Assembly: GCA_029265815.1 (NCBI GenBank)
Contig: JAJUGU010000003.1
Location: forward strand, 1 to 64,000
Reading direction: 5' to 3'
Source of the DNA: Anaerolineaceae bacterium
Lineage (GTDB): Bacteria > Chloroflexota > Anaerolineae > Anaerolineales > Anaerolineaceae
DNA: 64,000 bases
In this document: positions 16,924-25,000 of the stretch, one piece after another
How the letters are laid out: each line of letters begins with the position of its first letter
Position numbering within the stretch: position 1 is the first letter of the stretch
Program-made: the position numbers and the translations under genes
The notes under the pieces: generated by a model
The model's database searches: none
What the model was told of the DNA's origin: nothing
Seen by the model: the letters and a program-made list of their open reading frames with translations, nothing else

Positions 16924-16944
16924 CTTTCGTGGTGTTCGCTTTCT
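16924..16944 (+). repeat. 21-base intergenic repeat, copy 1
   Basis: The core TTTCGTGGTGTTCGCTTTC, with one further matching base on each side, recurs identically at 17523-17543. Both copies are preceded by pyrimidine-rich DNA with related TTCG steps. Confidence 0.7.
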
Positions 16945-17067
16945 CCTTTTTCCAGTAAGTCAATAAACCGTTCTGGCCGTTGAGCCCCGCGCTTAACGTT
17001 CAGAAGAAAACGCCCTCGCGTGTGCTCACCCTGCAGGTGATGAAGGCGCTGGGGAGCAGTTCACCAT

Positions 17068-17098
17068 AGCCTCCCATCAGCAGCCCTGATTGGAGGCT
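17068..17098 (-). terminator. Hairpin downstream of the small lipoprotein gene
   Basis: AGCCTCCCATCAG (17068-17080) pairs with CTGATTGGAGGCT (17086-17098), 12 of 13 pairs, 5-base loop. It starts right after the lipoprotein stop on the minus strand but lacks a clear T-run. Confidence 0.5.
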
Positions 17099-17101
17099 TA
17101 T

Positions 17102-17275
17102 TTACAGGCCAAACCCCTTGCCAATATTTTTAAACATATTCTCCAGCGCATCCCCCACCTTCCCCACCGCCCCGCCGATATCCGAAAGGCTGCAGGCCGT
17201 GGTTGCCAGCAGCAGAACGATGATCAATACAAACAGAAGAAAACGCTTGTTCACTGCCAGTTTGAAACGAAACAT
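17102..17275 (-). CDS. Small predicted lipoprotein, 57 residues
   Basis: Begins MFRFKLAVNKRFLLFVLIIV with a long hydrophobic core, then LLLATTACSLSD, a lipoprotein-type cleavage site with the Cys near residue 28. The mature peptide is about 30 residues, amphipathic and Gly/Lys-rich (IGGAVGKVGDALENMFKNIG). The start is set at ATG 17275 because AAAAAGGAG lies about 9 bases upstream; a GTG further upstream would put that ribosome site inside the gene. Entericidin-like small lipoproteins have a similar layout, but no family was recognised. No partner gene adjoins it. Confidence 0.6.
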   Translation of the reverse strand: MFRFKLAVNKRFLLFVLIIVLLLATTACSLSDIGGAVGKVGDALENMFKNIGKGFGL

Positions 17276-17594
17276 AGGTTCCTGCTCCTTTTTCACAGAT
17301 CCCAGCTTGTCAGGCTGCCATCGTAGCAGAAATGTTTTGGATACCTCTTTATTATAAAAACCAATTTCCTTCCGCAGGGCTAATTCATGAACTGTTCTTC
17401 TGAAATCATGCCATATATTGTGTTTTTATCACAGGTTTAATTTTTTGTGTGTTATGTCACCATTGGAGCACGGCACACCTTACTCTTTTATCCCCCCTCT
17501 CGCTTTTTCGCTTCCTTCGTCCCTTTCGTGGTGTTCGCTTTCTTCTTCTGCCTTGAAAATTCTGGATTAATCCTGTACAGATTTGGAGGAGAAG
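17276..17594. other. Gene-poor leader before the toxin-antitoxin pair
   Basis: No gene is seen in about 320 bases. It contains the second copy of the 21-base repeat (17523-17543) and, at its end, the GGAGGAG ribosome site of the antitoxin. No clear promoter was found by eye. Confidence 0.5.
17523..17543 (+). repeat. 21-base intergenic repeat, copy 2
   Basis: Identical over 21 bases to 16924-16944, in the same orientation, about 600 bases apart. It lies about 50 bases upstream of the antitoxin gene. Confidence 0.7.
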
Positions 17595-17873
17595 ATGACC
17601 ATTCACACCACGTATACCCAGGCTCGTGACGGCCTCGCTGGTCTTCTCGATCAGGTTACCCACAACCGCGAGGTGGTTGTGATTCACCGCCGCGGTGAAG
17701 AAGATGTTGCACTGATATCCGCCGCCGAACTGGAAAGCCTGACCGAAACCGCATACCTGCTCCGCTCACCGGCCAATGCTGAACGGCTGCTTTCTGCCCT
17801 CGGACGCGCATTGAAGAACGAAGAGAAACCACTCTCCGCAGACGAACTACGCCGCGAGGTCGGACTTGAGTAA
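17595..17873 (+). CDS. yefM: YefM/Phd-family antitoxin
   Basis: The 92-residue protein begins MTIHTTYTQARDGLAGLLDQ, the Phd/YefM N-terminal DNA-binding fold, with VVVIHRRGEEDVALISAAEL in the usual beta-rich part and SLTETAYLLRSPANAERLL in the toxin-neutralising C-terminus. ATG 17595 is preceded by GGAGGAG at 17585-17591, so the TTG twelve bases earlier is not the start. It overlaps the toxin gene by 8 bases, the classic antitoxin-first order. Likely autorepressor of the pair. Confidence 0.9.
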   Translation: MTIHTTYTQARDGLAGLLDQVTHNREVVVIHRRGEEDVALISAAELESLTETAYLLRSPANAERLLSALGRALKNEEKPLSADELRREVGLE

Positions 17874-18135
17874 AAATGAATTTCTTGCGGTTTACCAAAC
17901 CGAGTTCATTGAAGATTTGCGATATTGGGTGGAAACAGATCGTAAACTTGCCTTGAGAACCCTTGATTTGGTAGAAGCCATCCTGCGCGACCCCTTTGAG
18001 GGGATTGGCAAACCTGAACCTCTCAAATATATCACTCCTGGCATGTGGTCTCGCCGGCTTACCCAGGAACACCGTATTGTCTATCTTGTCCGTGAGAACT
18101 GCATCGACTTCCTCCAGACTAGATACCACTACTGA
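17866..18135 (+). CDS. yoeB: YoeB-family mRNA interferase toxin
   Basis: The 89-residue RelE/YoeB-type toxin cleaves mRNA in translating ribosomes. The diagnostic segments are LRDPFEGIGKPEPLKY, WSRRLTQEHRIVYLV and the C-terminal RYHY with the catalytic His-Tyr. The only usable start is TTG 17866, overlapping the antitoxin end; the next in-frame Met is far inside. A weak start would keep toxin below antitoxin. The length is full (family about 84-90), so the toxin looks intact. Confidence 0.92.
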   Translation: MSKNEFLAVYQTEFIEDLRYWVETDRKLALRTLDLVEAILRDPFEGIGKPEPLKYITPGMWSRRLTQEHRIVYLVRENCIDFLQTRYHY

Positions 18136-18158
18136 TTCATTGCGGGTCACGAAAACCA

Positions 18159-18176
18159 TATATTCGTTCTCTACTG
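18159..18176. promoter_or_regulatory. Inverted repeat with TTGACA downstream of yoeB
   Basis: CTGTCAA and TTGACAG are separated by four bases. It lies between yoeB and the SRP RNA gene, close to a TATAAT at 18189; the spacing to that TATAAT is too short for a normal promoter. Possible regulatory dyad or weak hairpin. Confidence 0.3.
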
Positions 18177-18352
18177 TCAAACCCTTGACAGCCGTTGTAT
18201 AATAAAATAATAGAACATATTTTCTTATCGTGAATGGTGTCATTCTCCTCTCTTGCTCGATGAGATCGATTCGTTTTTGATTCGTTTCATTTTTGATCAT
18301 ATTTGACACCGCGCCGTTCGCGATTCACGCCTCTCGAATCCTGCAAATCGCG

Positions 18353-18381
18353 TTGACACTCCGCGCGTCCTGCGGTATCCT
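18353..18381 (+). promoter_or_regulatory. Promoter of the SRP RNA gene
   Basis: TTGACA (18353-18358), 17-base spacer, TATCCT (18376-18381). The predicted start falls at the base of the SRP RNA 5' helix near 18389. Confidence 0.85.
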
Positions 18382-18388
18382 TAACCCC

Positions 18389-18498
18389 GCGCCCGGATGG
18401 GACCGGCGCGGCAGAGTCCTGCGAACCCCGTCAGGTCCGAGAGGAAGCAGCGGTAAGGAGGATCCTCTGGGCGCCGCCGGCAAACCTGTTCGGGCGCA
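18389..18498 (+). ncRNA. ffs: Signal recognition particle RNA (small bacterial type)
   Basis: The conserved SRP domain GTCAGGTCCGAGAGGAAGCA followed by GCGG is present near 18429-18452. The RNA ends pair: GCGCCCG (18389-18395) with CGGGCGC (18491-18497). An ACTTTTTC run just after would terminate transcription. The RNA binds Ffh to guide membrane-protein translation. The first gene downstream is the methyltransferase, 22 bases on. Confidence 0.92.
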
Positions 18499-18519
18499 CT
18501 TTTTCAAGAGAGAGAACCC

Positions 18520-19419
18520 ATGCAAACACCCCCTGTCTGCAATTACGAAGGCTCCGATTACCAGACTTCCTTCTGGGAGAAGGGCGGTCGCGCCTACGAA
18601 GATGGCTGCGAAGCCGTTGCTCTCAGGCGCATGCTTCCCACCTCAGGCCGCCACCTGCTGGAACTGGGCGCTGGTGCCGGGCGCAACACCCCGCGCTATC
18701 GCGGCTACCAGAAGATCACCCTGCTCGATTACTCACGCACCCAGCTGGAACAGGCCAAAGCCCGTCTCGGAGCATCCGACCGCTACCGCTACGTGGCTGC
18801 CGATATCTACCGCCTGCCCTTTGTCGAAGGCGTCTTCGATGGCGCCACCATGATCCGCACCCTGCATCACATGGCAGATGCGCCGCTGGCGCTGGCTCAG
18901 GTGCGGCGCGTGCTGCAGCCCTCCGCTACCTTCATCCTTGAATACGCCAACAAACGCAACCTTAAATCCATCCTGCGTTACTGGCTCGGTAAACAGGATT
19001 GGTCTCCTTTCACCCGCCAGCAGGTGGAGTATATTCCTCTCAACTTCGATTTTCACCCTGCTGCCATCCGTTCATGGATGACCGCCGCCGGATTCACCAT
19101 CCAGCGCACGCTCACCGTCAGTCACCTGCGCATCGGATTGCTCAAACGCGCTCTGCCGACCTCCCTGCTGGTGGCTCTGGATTCGCTCTTCTCGCTCACC
19201 GGCAACTGGTGGCAGCTCACGCCCAGTGTTTTCCTCAAATCTCAGGCCGACGAAAAAGGAACCACCGCCGCCGAAAACGCTTACTTCGCCTGCCCGGCCT
19301 GCTCCACCCCGCTTGAAGACACTCCCCCCCTGCTGCACTGCACGAAATGCGGGGCGGAGTTTCCTGTCATCGACGGCATCTACGACATGCGCCTTAACGC
19401 GCCCGGCGGGGTAGATTGA
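18520..19419 (+). CDS. SAM-dependent methyltransferase with C-terminal zinc ribbon
   Basis: The 299-residue protein has a class I methyltransferase domain (HLLELGAGAGRNTPRY at about 46-61; DYSRTQLEQA; FDGATMIRTLHHM) and, at about 250-290, a Trm112-like zinc ribbon (YFACPACSTPLE, then LHCTKCGAEFPVIDGIYDM). Trm112-type ribbons normally assist methylases as a separate subunit; here the two are fused. The substrate is unknown. The stop lies 3 bases before the uvrD start, so the pair is probably one transcript. Confidence 0.85.
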   Translation: MQTPPVCNYEGSDYQTSFWEKGGRAYEDGCEAVALRRMLPTSGRHLLELGAGAGRNTPRYRGYQKITLLDYSRTQLEQAKARLGASDRYRYVAADIYRLPFVEGVFDGATMIRTLHHMADAPLALAQVRRVLQPSATFILEYANKRNLKSILRYWLGKQDWSPFTRQQVEYIPLNFDFHPAAIRSWMTAAGFTIQRTLTVSHLRIGLLKRALPTSLLVALDSLFSLTGNWWQLTPSVFLKSQADEKGTTAAENAYFACPACSTPLEDTPPLLHCTKCGAEFPVIDGIYDMRLNAPGGVD

Positions 19420-19422
19420 CCG

Positions 19423-21654
19423 ATGACCGATCCTCTGCTCGATTCGCTCAATCCCCGTCAACACCAGGCCGTCACCGCCGGTGATGGCCAGATTCTGGTG
19501 CTGGCCGGACCCGGTTCAGGCAAAACGCGCGTGCTCACCCGCCGTCTGGCTTACCTCATCGAGCGCAAGAACATCCCGGCATACGACATCATCGCAGTCA
19601 CCTTCACCAACAAAGCCGCGCGCGAGATGGAAAACCGGGTGGTCAATATGGTTCAGCGCAGCCTTGAGGGCATCTGGCTGGGAACCTTCCATGCCATGTG
19701 TGCCCGCCTGCTGCGCCGCGAAGCCAACTACCTGCCTTACAAATCCAATTTCGTCATTTTTGACGCTGACGACCAGGAAGCTCTCGTCAAACGCGCCATC
19801 CGCGACCTCAAGATCGATGAAAAGACGCACAGACCCGCCGGGGTACACGCAGCCATTTCTGCCGCCAAGAACGACCTGCTGCTGCCCGCCGACATGCCGA
19901 TTCGCACTTACCGCGACGAAGTGGTTGCACGTGTCTACACCCGTTATCAAGAACTCTTGCAGACCAATAACGCGGTTGATTTCGATGACCTGCTGCTGCT
20001 GGCCGCGCGCCTGCTGCAGGAACATCCCGGAGTAGCCGAAAAATATGCCCGCCGCTTCCAGCACGTGCTGGTAGACGAATTCCAGGATACCAACCTGGCA
20101 CAGTATGAACTGCTCAAGCAGCTTTCATCGTATCACCGCAACATTTTCGTGGTCGGCGATGAAGACCAATCCATTTACCGCTGGCGCGGCGCCGATTACC
20201 GCAATATGCAGCGCTTCGAGAAAGATTTCCCCCAGTGCGAAAAGATCCTGCTTGAACAGAACTATCGCTCAACCCAGAACGTGCTCGATGCCGCCCGTCA
20301 GGTAATTGACCGCAACCGCAACCGCACCCCCAAGCATCTCTTCACTGAAAAAGGAGCTGGCAGCAAATTGATCCAGTTCACCGCGGTGGATGAGGTTGCC
20401 GAGGCTTCCTTCGTCGTCGACACCATCCAGCAATATTTAGCCTCCAGGCGCGCGGTGGCCAGTGATTTTGCCGTAATGTACCGCACCAACGCCCAGTCGC
20501 GCATCATCGAAGAAGCGTTCATCCACGCCCGCATCCCCTACCGTCTGATCGGCGCCCAGCGTTTTTACGGAAGGCGCGAAGTGAAAGATATGATCGCTTT
20601 CCTGCGCCTGGTGGAAAACCCCGCCGACGAGGTGAGCCTGCTGCGGGTGATTGCCGTTCCCCCGCGCGGCATCGGGGAAAAAACGATTTCAGGTTTACAG
20701 GCTGCCGCCTTCCGCGCTGGAATCAGTGCCGGTGAGGTGCTGCTCGACCTCGGCCGCAAGGGGCCAGATTCTGCGTACTGGGCTGAAATAGGGCGTTCCG
20801 CTGCGCTGCTGGCCGATTTTGGAAGTTTGCTCGATCAATGGCAGAGCCTGCGCGATCAAATCTCACTCATTTCCTTATTTGACCGCATCATCGCCGATGT
20901 CGGTTATGAGCCTTACATCAATGACATGTCTGAAGAAGGCAACGATCGCTGGGAAAACGTGCAAGAATTGAGGCGGTTGGCATACGACTTCCAGGAAAAG
21001 GGTCTCACCGAGTTCCTCCAGAATCTGGCGCTCGTCTCAGATCAAGATACCATCCCCGCCAACGGCATCGAAGAACCGCAAGACCGCTCGCAGGGCGCGG
21101 TGACGCTGCTGACCCTGCACGCCGCCAAGGGGCTGGAGTTTAACCAGGTGTTCATCATCGGGCTGGATGAGGGCCTGCTGCCCCACAGTCGTTCGCGTGA
21201 CGACCCCGAGGAGATGGCCGAGGAACGCCGTCTTTTCTACGTGGGCATGACCCGCGCCAAAAATCAACTTTATCTGCTGCGCGCAGAACGCCGCTCCAGC
21301 TTTGGCAGCTGGGATTACAGCGAACCATCGCGCTTTTTGCAGGATATCAGCGACGACCTCATGCTGGTTCAGGGCAAACGCAGCGTCTCACGCCGCGATT
21401 CCCGCCTCGACGACATGCGCTGGGTAACCACCGGGGTAAGTTCCACCCCGCGCACGGTTTACAAAACAACCGCTGCCCTGCCAGAATCAAAATACAAACC
21501 CGGAATGCGCGTGCGCAGTGCCAGTTTCGGCGAAGGGTTGATCCTCGAAAGCAAGATCGATTCTGATGGCGAAGAAACCGTCGATGTGCATTTTGAATCG
21601 GTGGGGTTCAAACGCCTGCTGGCTTCTCTGGCAAACCTTGAAATCCTCTCCTGA
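19423..21654 (+). CDS. uvrD: ATP-dependent DNA helicase UvrD/PcrA
   Basis: A 743-residue superfamily 1A 3'-5' helicase for nucleotide-excision and mismatch repair and replication. Motif I is AGPGSGKTRVLTRR near the N-terminus, Ia AVTFTNKAAREM, II VDEFQDTN, III GDEDQSIYRWRGA, IV QNYRSTQNVLDAA, V LTLHAAKGLEF, VI FYVGMTRAK. The C-terminus (GMRVRSASFGEGLI to the end) is the Tudor-like PcrA tail that can contact RNA polymerase. Full length for the family, directly downstream of the methyltransferase. Confidence 0.95.
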   Translation: MTDPLLDSLNPRQHQAVTAGDGQILVLAGPGSGKTRVLTRRLAYLIERKNIPAYDIIAVTFTNKAAREMENRVVNMVQRSLEGIWLGTFHAMCARLLRREANYLPYKSNFVIFDADDQEALVKRAIRDLKIDEKTHRPAGVHAAISAAKNDLLLPADMPIRTYRDEVVARVYTRYQELLQTNNAVDFDDLLLLAARLLQEHPGVAEKYARRFQHVLVDEFQDTNLAQYELLKQLSSYHRNIFVVGDEDQSIYRWRGADYRNMQRFEKDFPQCEKILLEQNYRSTQNVLDAARQVIDRNRNRTPKHLFTEKGAGSKLIQFTAVDEVAEASFVVDTIQQYLASRRAVASDFAVMYRTNAQSRIIEEAFIHARIPYRLIGAQRFYGRREVKDMIAFLRLVENPADEVSLLRVIAVPPRGIGEKTISGLQAAAFRAGISAGEVLLDLGRKGPDSAYWAEIGRSAALLADFGSLLDQWQSLRDQISLISLFDRIIADVGYEPYINDMSEEGNDRWENVQELRRLAYDFQEKGLTEFLQNLALVSDQDTIPANGIEEPQDRSQGAVTLLTLHAAKGLEFNQVFIIGLDEGLLPHSRSRDDPEEMAEERRLFYVGMTRAKNQLYLLRAERRSSFGSWDYSEPSRFLQDISDDLMLVQGKRSVSRRDSRLDDMRWVTTGVSSTPRTVYKTTAALPESKYKPGMRVRSASFGEGLILESKIDSDGEETVDVHFESVGFKRLLASLANLEILS

Positions 21655-21683
21655 CCCTTAACCTATCTGATGACTGATCTCCT

Positions 21684-23183
21684 ATGATCTACCTGTATGC
21701 GTTCCTTCCCATCCTGCTGGTGCTTCTGATCATGCTCGTGCTGCGCCGTGGCAGCCACGAGGCGGGTCTGGCCGGGTGGGTCTGTGGAGTGGTGATCGCC
21801 GCGCTGGCCTTTGGCCTCAACTGGGATGTGTTGAAGGTTTCACAGTTGAAGGGTCTTTACCTGTCTTTGAACGTTCTCGCTGTGCTGTGGCCGGCTCTGG
21901 TGTTGTATTACCTGGTCGACCAGGCGGGCGGTATCCACGCCATCGCGCTCGCCTTGCAGGAAATGATCCCCGAACAGGGCTGGCTGCTGGTCATCCAGGC
22001 CTGGATACTTTCTGCGTTGATCGAAAACCTGGCCGGCTTCGGCCTGCCCATCGCCATCGTCGCCCCCATGTTGATCCTGATGGGTGTCACTCCCGTGCGT
22101 GCCGTTGCCTCCGCGGCCATCGGCCACAGCTGGGCGGTCAGCATGGGCGGTATGGCTCTGGCTTTCCGCACGATGATGGACCTCACCGGAATGGATGCCG
22201 CGGAAGTTTTCCCGATGGCCGCTTTGCTTTTGGGAATTTCCGCCCTGCTCACCGGGCTGGCGGTTGCCTTTCTGCTTGGTCAATTGCGCTACTGGCGCAG
22301 AATTGTCGTTTTATCGCTCGTTGTGGCTGCGGTTCAATTCCTTGTCGGGTGGTGCGGGCTCATCCCGCTCAGTTCGTTTGCTGCCACCCTCGCCGGCATT
22401 TTCGGCGGATTCCTGCTCACCAAACGGCGGCCCGCCTTGAGCCGCAAAGTAACCCTGACCCCTCAGCTGAGAGGCGGCTTGTTGTCTTATGGCTTCCTCT
22501 TCATCTGCATCATCATCGTTTCCTTGATCCGCCCGTTGAACCAGTGGCTTGCAGGTGTCAGGCTCTACTCCACTTTTCCCGAAGTCGCCACTTCAACCGG
22601 TGTTATTACTGCTGCCGGGCCCGGATTCATCTTTAAGCCGTTTACCCATCCAGGGGTATGGATCCTTTTATCGGCGGTCTTTGCCGCCATTACCCTGCCG
22701 CGCGTGAACGGCTTCAAATCTGCGGGGGTGCGTAAAGCCCTCAAATCCGCTTTCACGGCCGGGTTGCCCGCCAGCCTCGGTACGATCTTCATGATCGGCC
22801 TATCCTCCCTCATGGAGCACACCGGCATGACCGTCACCATTGCCCGAGGATTAAGCGATTACGTGGGCAGCGTCTATCCCCTGATCGCCCCGCTGGTCGG
22901 CACGCTGGGTGCCTTCGCCACAGGCAGCAACACCAATTCCAATATTCTATTTGGCCAAATGCAGAAAGGGGTGGCTGACCTGCTCAAGATCAGCCCGATT
23001 GTCTTGCTCGCAGCCCAGACCACCGGCGGCGCGCTTGGAAGCATGATCGCCCCTGCCAAGCTGGCAGTAGGCGGCAGCACCAACAGCACCAAAGGCCGTG
23101 AAGGCGACGTGCTGCGCATCACCCTTCCCATCGGCATCGCCTGCGTTTTGATCATTGGCATCATAGCGTTACTGCTGCGTTAG
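21684..23183 (+). CDS. lctP: L-lactate permease family transporter
   Basis: The 499-residue membrane protein has some 12-14 hydrophobic segments and LctP signatures: ALIENLAGFGLPIAIVAP (about 112-129), AIGHSWAVSMGGMALAF and GTLGAFATGSNTNSNILFG. LctP proteins import L-lactate or glycolate, probably with protons. No lactate dehydrogenase genes adjoin. It starts 30 bases after uvrD with no clear ribosome site, so it may depend on upstream translation. A hairpin terminator overlaps its stop. Confidence 0.9.
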   Translation: MIYLYAFLPILLVLLIMLVLRRGSHEAGLAGWVCGVVIAALAFGLNWDVLKVSQLKGLYLSLNVLAVLWPALVLYYLVDQAGGIHAIALALQEMIPEQGWLLVIQAWILSALIENLAGFGLPIAIVAPMLILMGVTPVRAVASAAIGHSWAVSMGGMALAFRTMMDLTGMDAAEVFPMAALLLGISALLTGLAVAFLLGQLRYWRRIVVLSLVVAAVQFLVGWCGLIPLSSFAATLAGIFGGFLLTKRRPALSRKVTLTPQLRGGLLSYGFLFICIIIVSLIRPLNQWLAGVRLYSTFPEVATSTGVITAAGPGFIFKPFTHPGVWILLSAVFAAITLPRVNGFKSAGVRKALKSAFTAGLPASLGTIFMIGLSSLMEHTGMTVTIARGLSDYVGSVYPLIAPLVGTLGAFATGSNTNSNILFGQMQKGVADLLKISPIVLLAAQTTGGALGSMIAPAKLAVGGSTNSTKGREGDVLRITLPIGIACVLIIGIIALLLR

Positions 23184-23210
23184 CAGCAACGCTATGACAT
23201 TCAGTTTTTT
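23163..23210 (+). terminator. Terminator overlapping the lctP stop codon
   Basis: ATAGCGTT (23163-23170) pairs with AACGCTAT (23188-23195), extended by CTGCT/AGCAG inside after one mismatch, and a six-T run follows at 23205. The stop TAG lies in the loop side of the hairpin. Confidence 0.7.
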
Positions 23211-23225
23211 ATGTTCGGGAAAAGT

Positions 23226-24272
23226 TTATTTCCGGCCGTCCAGGAGATCAAGTAAACTTTTGACCTCTTCACCCTGGTAATCTTCGATTTTACCGGCATC
23301 TCCCAGTTCGGTGACCCGCGGGTTGATGGGCAGCCGTACCCAGCGGTCGGTGCCAATGGCCGCTGCCAGTTCTTCCACATGGCTTGGGCCAAAGATCTCG
23401 TGCTGCGCGCCGCTTTCAGCGCAGGGATAAAAACTCATGTTTTCAACCACACCCAGCACGGGAACATTGACCTGTTTCAACATTGAGGCGGCTTTACGCA
23501 CCACCAGCCCTGCAAGCTGCTGCGGGGTGGAGACCATCACCACGCCATTCACGGGCAGGGTTTGCATCACAGTCAGCGCCGCATCCGAAGTGCCAGGCGG
23601 AAGATCAACCAGCAGCACATCGAGTTTGCCCCATAACACGTCGCGCCAGAATTGCTGGATCGTTCCCGTGATCATCGGTCCGCGCCAGATGACGGCGGCA
23701 TCTTCGGTAGGCACCAGCAGATTAGTAGATACCGCCCTAATGCCCAGGCGGGTCACTGCCGGAAGGATGCCCTGCTCGCTGCCGCGCAGGCCGCCAGAAG
23801 GCAAACCAAACAGCTTGGGAATGCTCGGTCCGGTTATGTCTGCATCCAGAATACCCACCTTTTTATTCTGGCGGGCCAGCTCACAGGCCAAAACGGATGT
23901 GACGGTGGATTTTCCAACCCCACCCTTGCCGCTCATCACGGCCACAACCTTTTCTACCTGGTTAAATTTATTAAGTTTTGGCAGCTCGGGTTTCGCACTG
24001 GTAAATATGGCTTTCCGTTCTGCATCCGACATGGCACCAAATGTGATTGCCACATCGGTAACGCCTGGTAATGCCATCAGAACTGAACGCGCATCCCGTT
24101 CCATCTGGGTTTTCATCGGGCAGCCCGGAATCGTAAGCGCTAATGTGAAACTGACTTTGCCCTCAGATGTGATCTTCAGCTCCCTGATCATTCCCAATTC
24201 CACCAGGTTTCGCCCCAGTTCAGGATCAAAAACCTTGGACAATGCGTCATATACTTGCTTCTCGGTTACCAT
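23226..24272 (-). CDS. Mrp/ApbC-type Fe-S cluster carrier ATPase
   Basis: The 348-residue protein has an N-terminal MIP18/DUF59 domain (about 1-85) and a MinD-like deviant P-loop ATPase (SGKGGVGKSTV around 114-124; LLVDLPPGTSDA). Mrp/NBP35 proteins deliver 4Fe-4S clusters to apoproteins. The usual C-terminal CxxC is altered here: the matching segment reads FYPCAESGAQHEIFG, with only the first Cys kept. Either cluster binding differs or this is a variant subgroup. Not in an evident operon. Confidence 0.9.
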   Translation of the reverse strand: MVTEKQVYDALSKVFDPELGRNLVELGMIRELKITSEGKVSFTLALTIPGCPMKTQMERDARSVLMALPGVTDVAITFGAMSDAERKAIFTSAKPELPKLNKFNQVEKVVAVMSGKGGVGKSTVTSVLACELARQNKKVGILDADITGPSIPKLFGLPSGGLRGSEQGILPAVTRLGIRAVSTNLLVPTEDAAVIWRGPMITGTIQQFWRDVLWGKLDVLLVDLPPGTSDAALTVMQTLPVNGVVMVSTPQQLAGLVVRKAASMLKQVNVPVLGVVENMSFYPCAESGAQHEIFGPSHVEELAAAIGTDRWVRLPINPRVTELGDAGKIEDYQGEEVKSLLDLLDGRK

Positions 24273-24345
24273 ATTCCTCCGTTACCCATACTGGTAATCT
24301 AATTCTCAAGGAATGATTATAATGGATGTAGTCAAGGAGTGACAT

Positions 24346-24933
24346 ATGAAACATACCTTCAGCATCTTCGCGGTGTTGACACTTGCACTGGCACTGATGG
24401 CCTGCAGTATCACTGTTAACCTCTTTGAACCAACCCCGACTGAATCCTTGCCGGTGATAGAGCCAACTGCAGCCTCCGCAGTGACTGCACCAACCGTCGA
24501 AATCATCCTGCCGACCGCTGCCAGCGAAGAGACCATCATAGTTTATTTCATGGACGAGAATCGCTTTGTGGCCGCCGTGGAACCATACGAAGTGGCGGTT
24601 ACCCGCACCGTTCCGGCTGGCTCTGATCTTCCACGGGCGGTACTGGATGCTTATTTTGCAGGACCCACCCTGATGGAATACACACAGGGGTTGCGCCTGG
24701 TATCAAGCGGTTTTACTCACGTCCGGCGGCTGGAGATCGAGAATGGTATCGCGCGGGTGTACCTGGGTGGTGTGTGCGCCAACAACGGAGCAGCCTATTC
24801 GGTTGCCAACCTGATCATGAAAAATCTCAGCCAGTTTCCAGAAATAACTTACGTCAAAATATATGATGAGAATGACTCCAACCTTGACCCCGATTCATTG
24901 AGCAGTTCTTTGCCTTATTGTCTGGAACCATAA
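24346..24933 (+). CDS. GerMN-domain lipoprotein
   Basis: The 195-residue protein has a lipoprotein signal (LALALMACS, Cys at about residue 20), a Thr/Pro/Ala-rich spacer, then a GerMN domain from about 75 (VAVTRTVPAGSDLPRAVLDAYFAGPT in parts; GIARVYLGG). GerMN occurs in GerM spore lipoprotein and in many non-sporulating lipoproteins of unknown role. AAGGAG lies upstream of the ATG and a TATAAT is at 24318-24323. It is divergent from the Mrp gene. Confidence 0.85.
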   Translation: MKHTFSIFAVLTLALALMACSITVNLFEPTPTESLPVIEPTAASAVTAPTVEIILPTAASEETIIVYFMDENRFVAAVEPYEVAVTRTVPAGSDLPRAVLDAYFAGPTLMEYTQGLRLVSSGFTHVRRLEIENGIARVYLGGVCANNGAAYSVANLIMKNLSQFPEITYVKIYDENDSNLDPDSLSSSLPYCLEP

Positions 24934-24971
24934 ATCCGTCACGCGCCCTGGTAACGCATCAAATCAGCCAT

Positions 24972-24994
24972 TATCAACAGGATGTTGATATAAT
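24972..24994 (+). promoter_or_regulatory. Perfect dyad overlapping the -10 of the SGNH hydrolase gene
   Basis: TATCAACA and TGTTGATA flank GGA, a perfect 8-base inverted repeat at 24972-24990. It overlaps TATAAT at 24989-24994, six bases from the ATG. The position suits a repressor operator. Confidence 0.45.
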
Positions 24995-25000
24995 GAAGTC

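Larger units (their letters stand above)
16772..17067. other. Gene-free stretch with orphan terminator and repeat
   Basis: No convincing reading frame is seen in these ~300 bases. They hold a strong plus-strand terminator (16873-16904) with no plus-strand gene upstream in the window, and one copy of a 21-base repeat (16924-16944) found again at 17523. The pyrimidine-rich tracts suggest degraded repeat sequence. Confidence 0.6.

Noticed and set aside
18159-18194. TTGACA followed by TATAAT as a promoter downstream of yoeB
   Set aside because: Spacing between the two is only about seven bases, too short for a sigma-70/A promoter; no plus-strand gene starts there before the SRP RNA, which has its own better promoter.
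17656-18309. Minus-strand frame of 217 codons opposite yefM/yoeB, with a GAGAGGAG site before an internal ATG
   Set aside because: Most of it is the shadow of two firmly identified genes on the other strand; the part outside them resembles nothing and the product has no recognisable domain.
18293-18853. Plus-strand frame of 186 codons
   Set aside because: It runs through the SRP RNA and then out of frame through the methyltransferase, so it is not a gene.
21776-22636. 286-codon frame inside lctP
   Set aside because: Its product is Arg/His-rich and lacks structure, and it is an out-of-frame reading of a clear membrane transporter gene.
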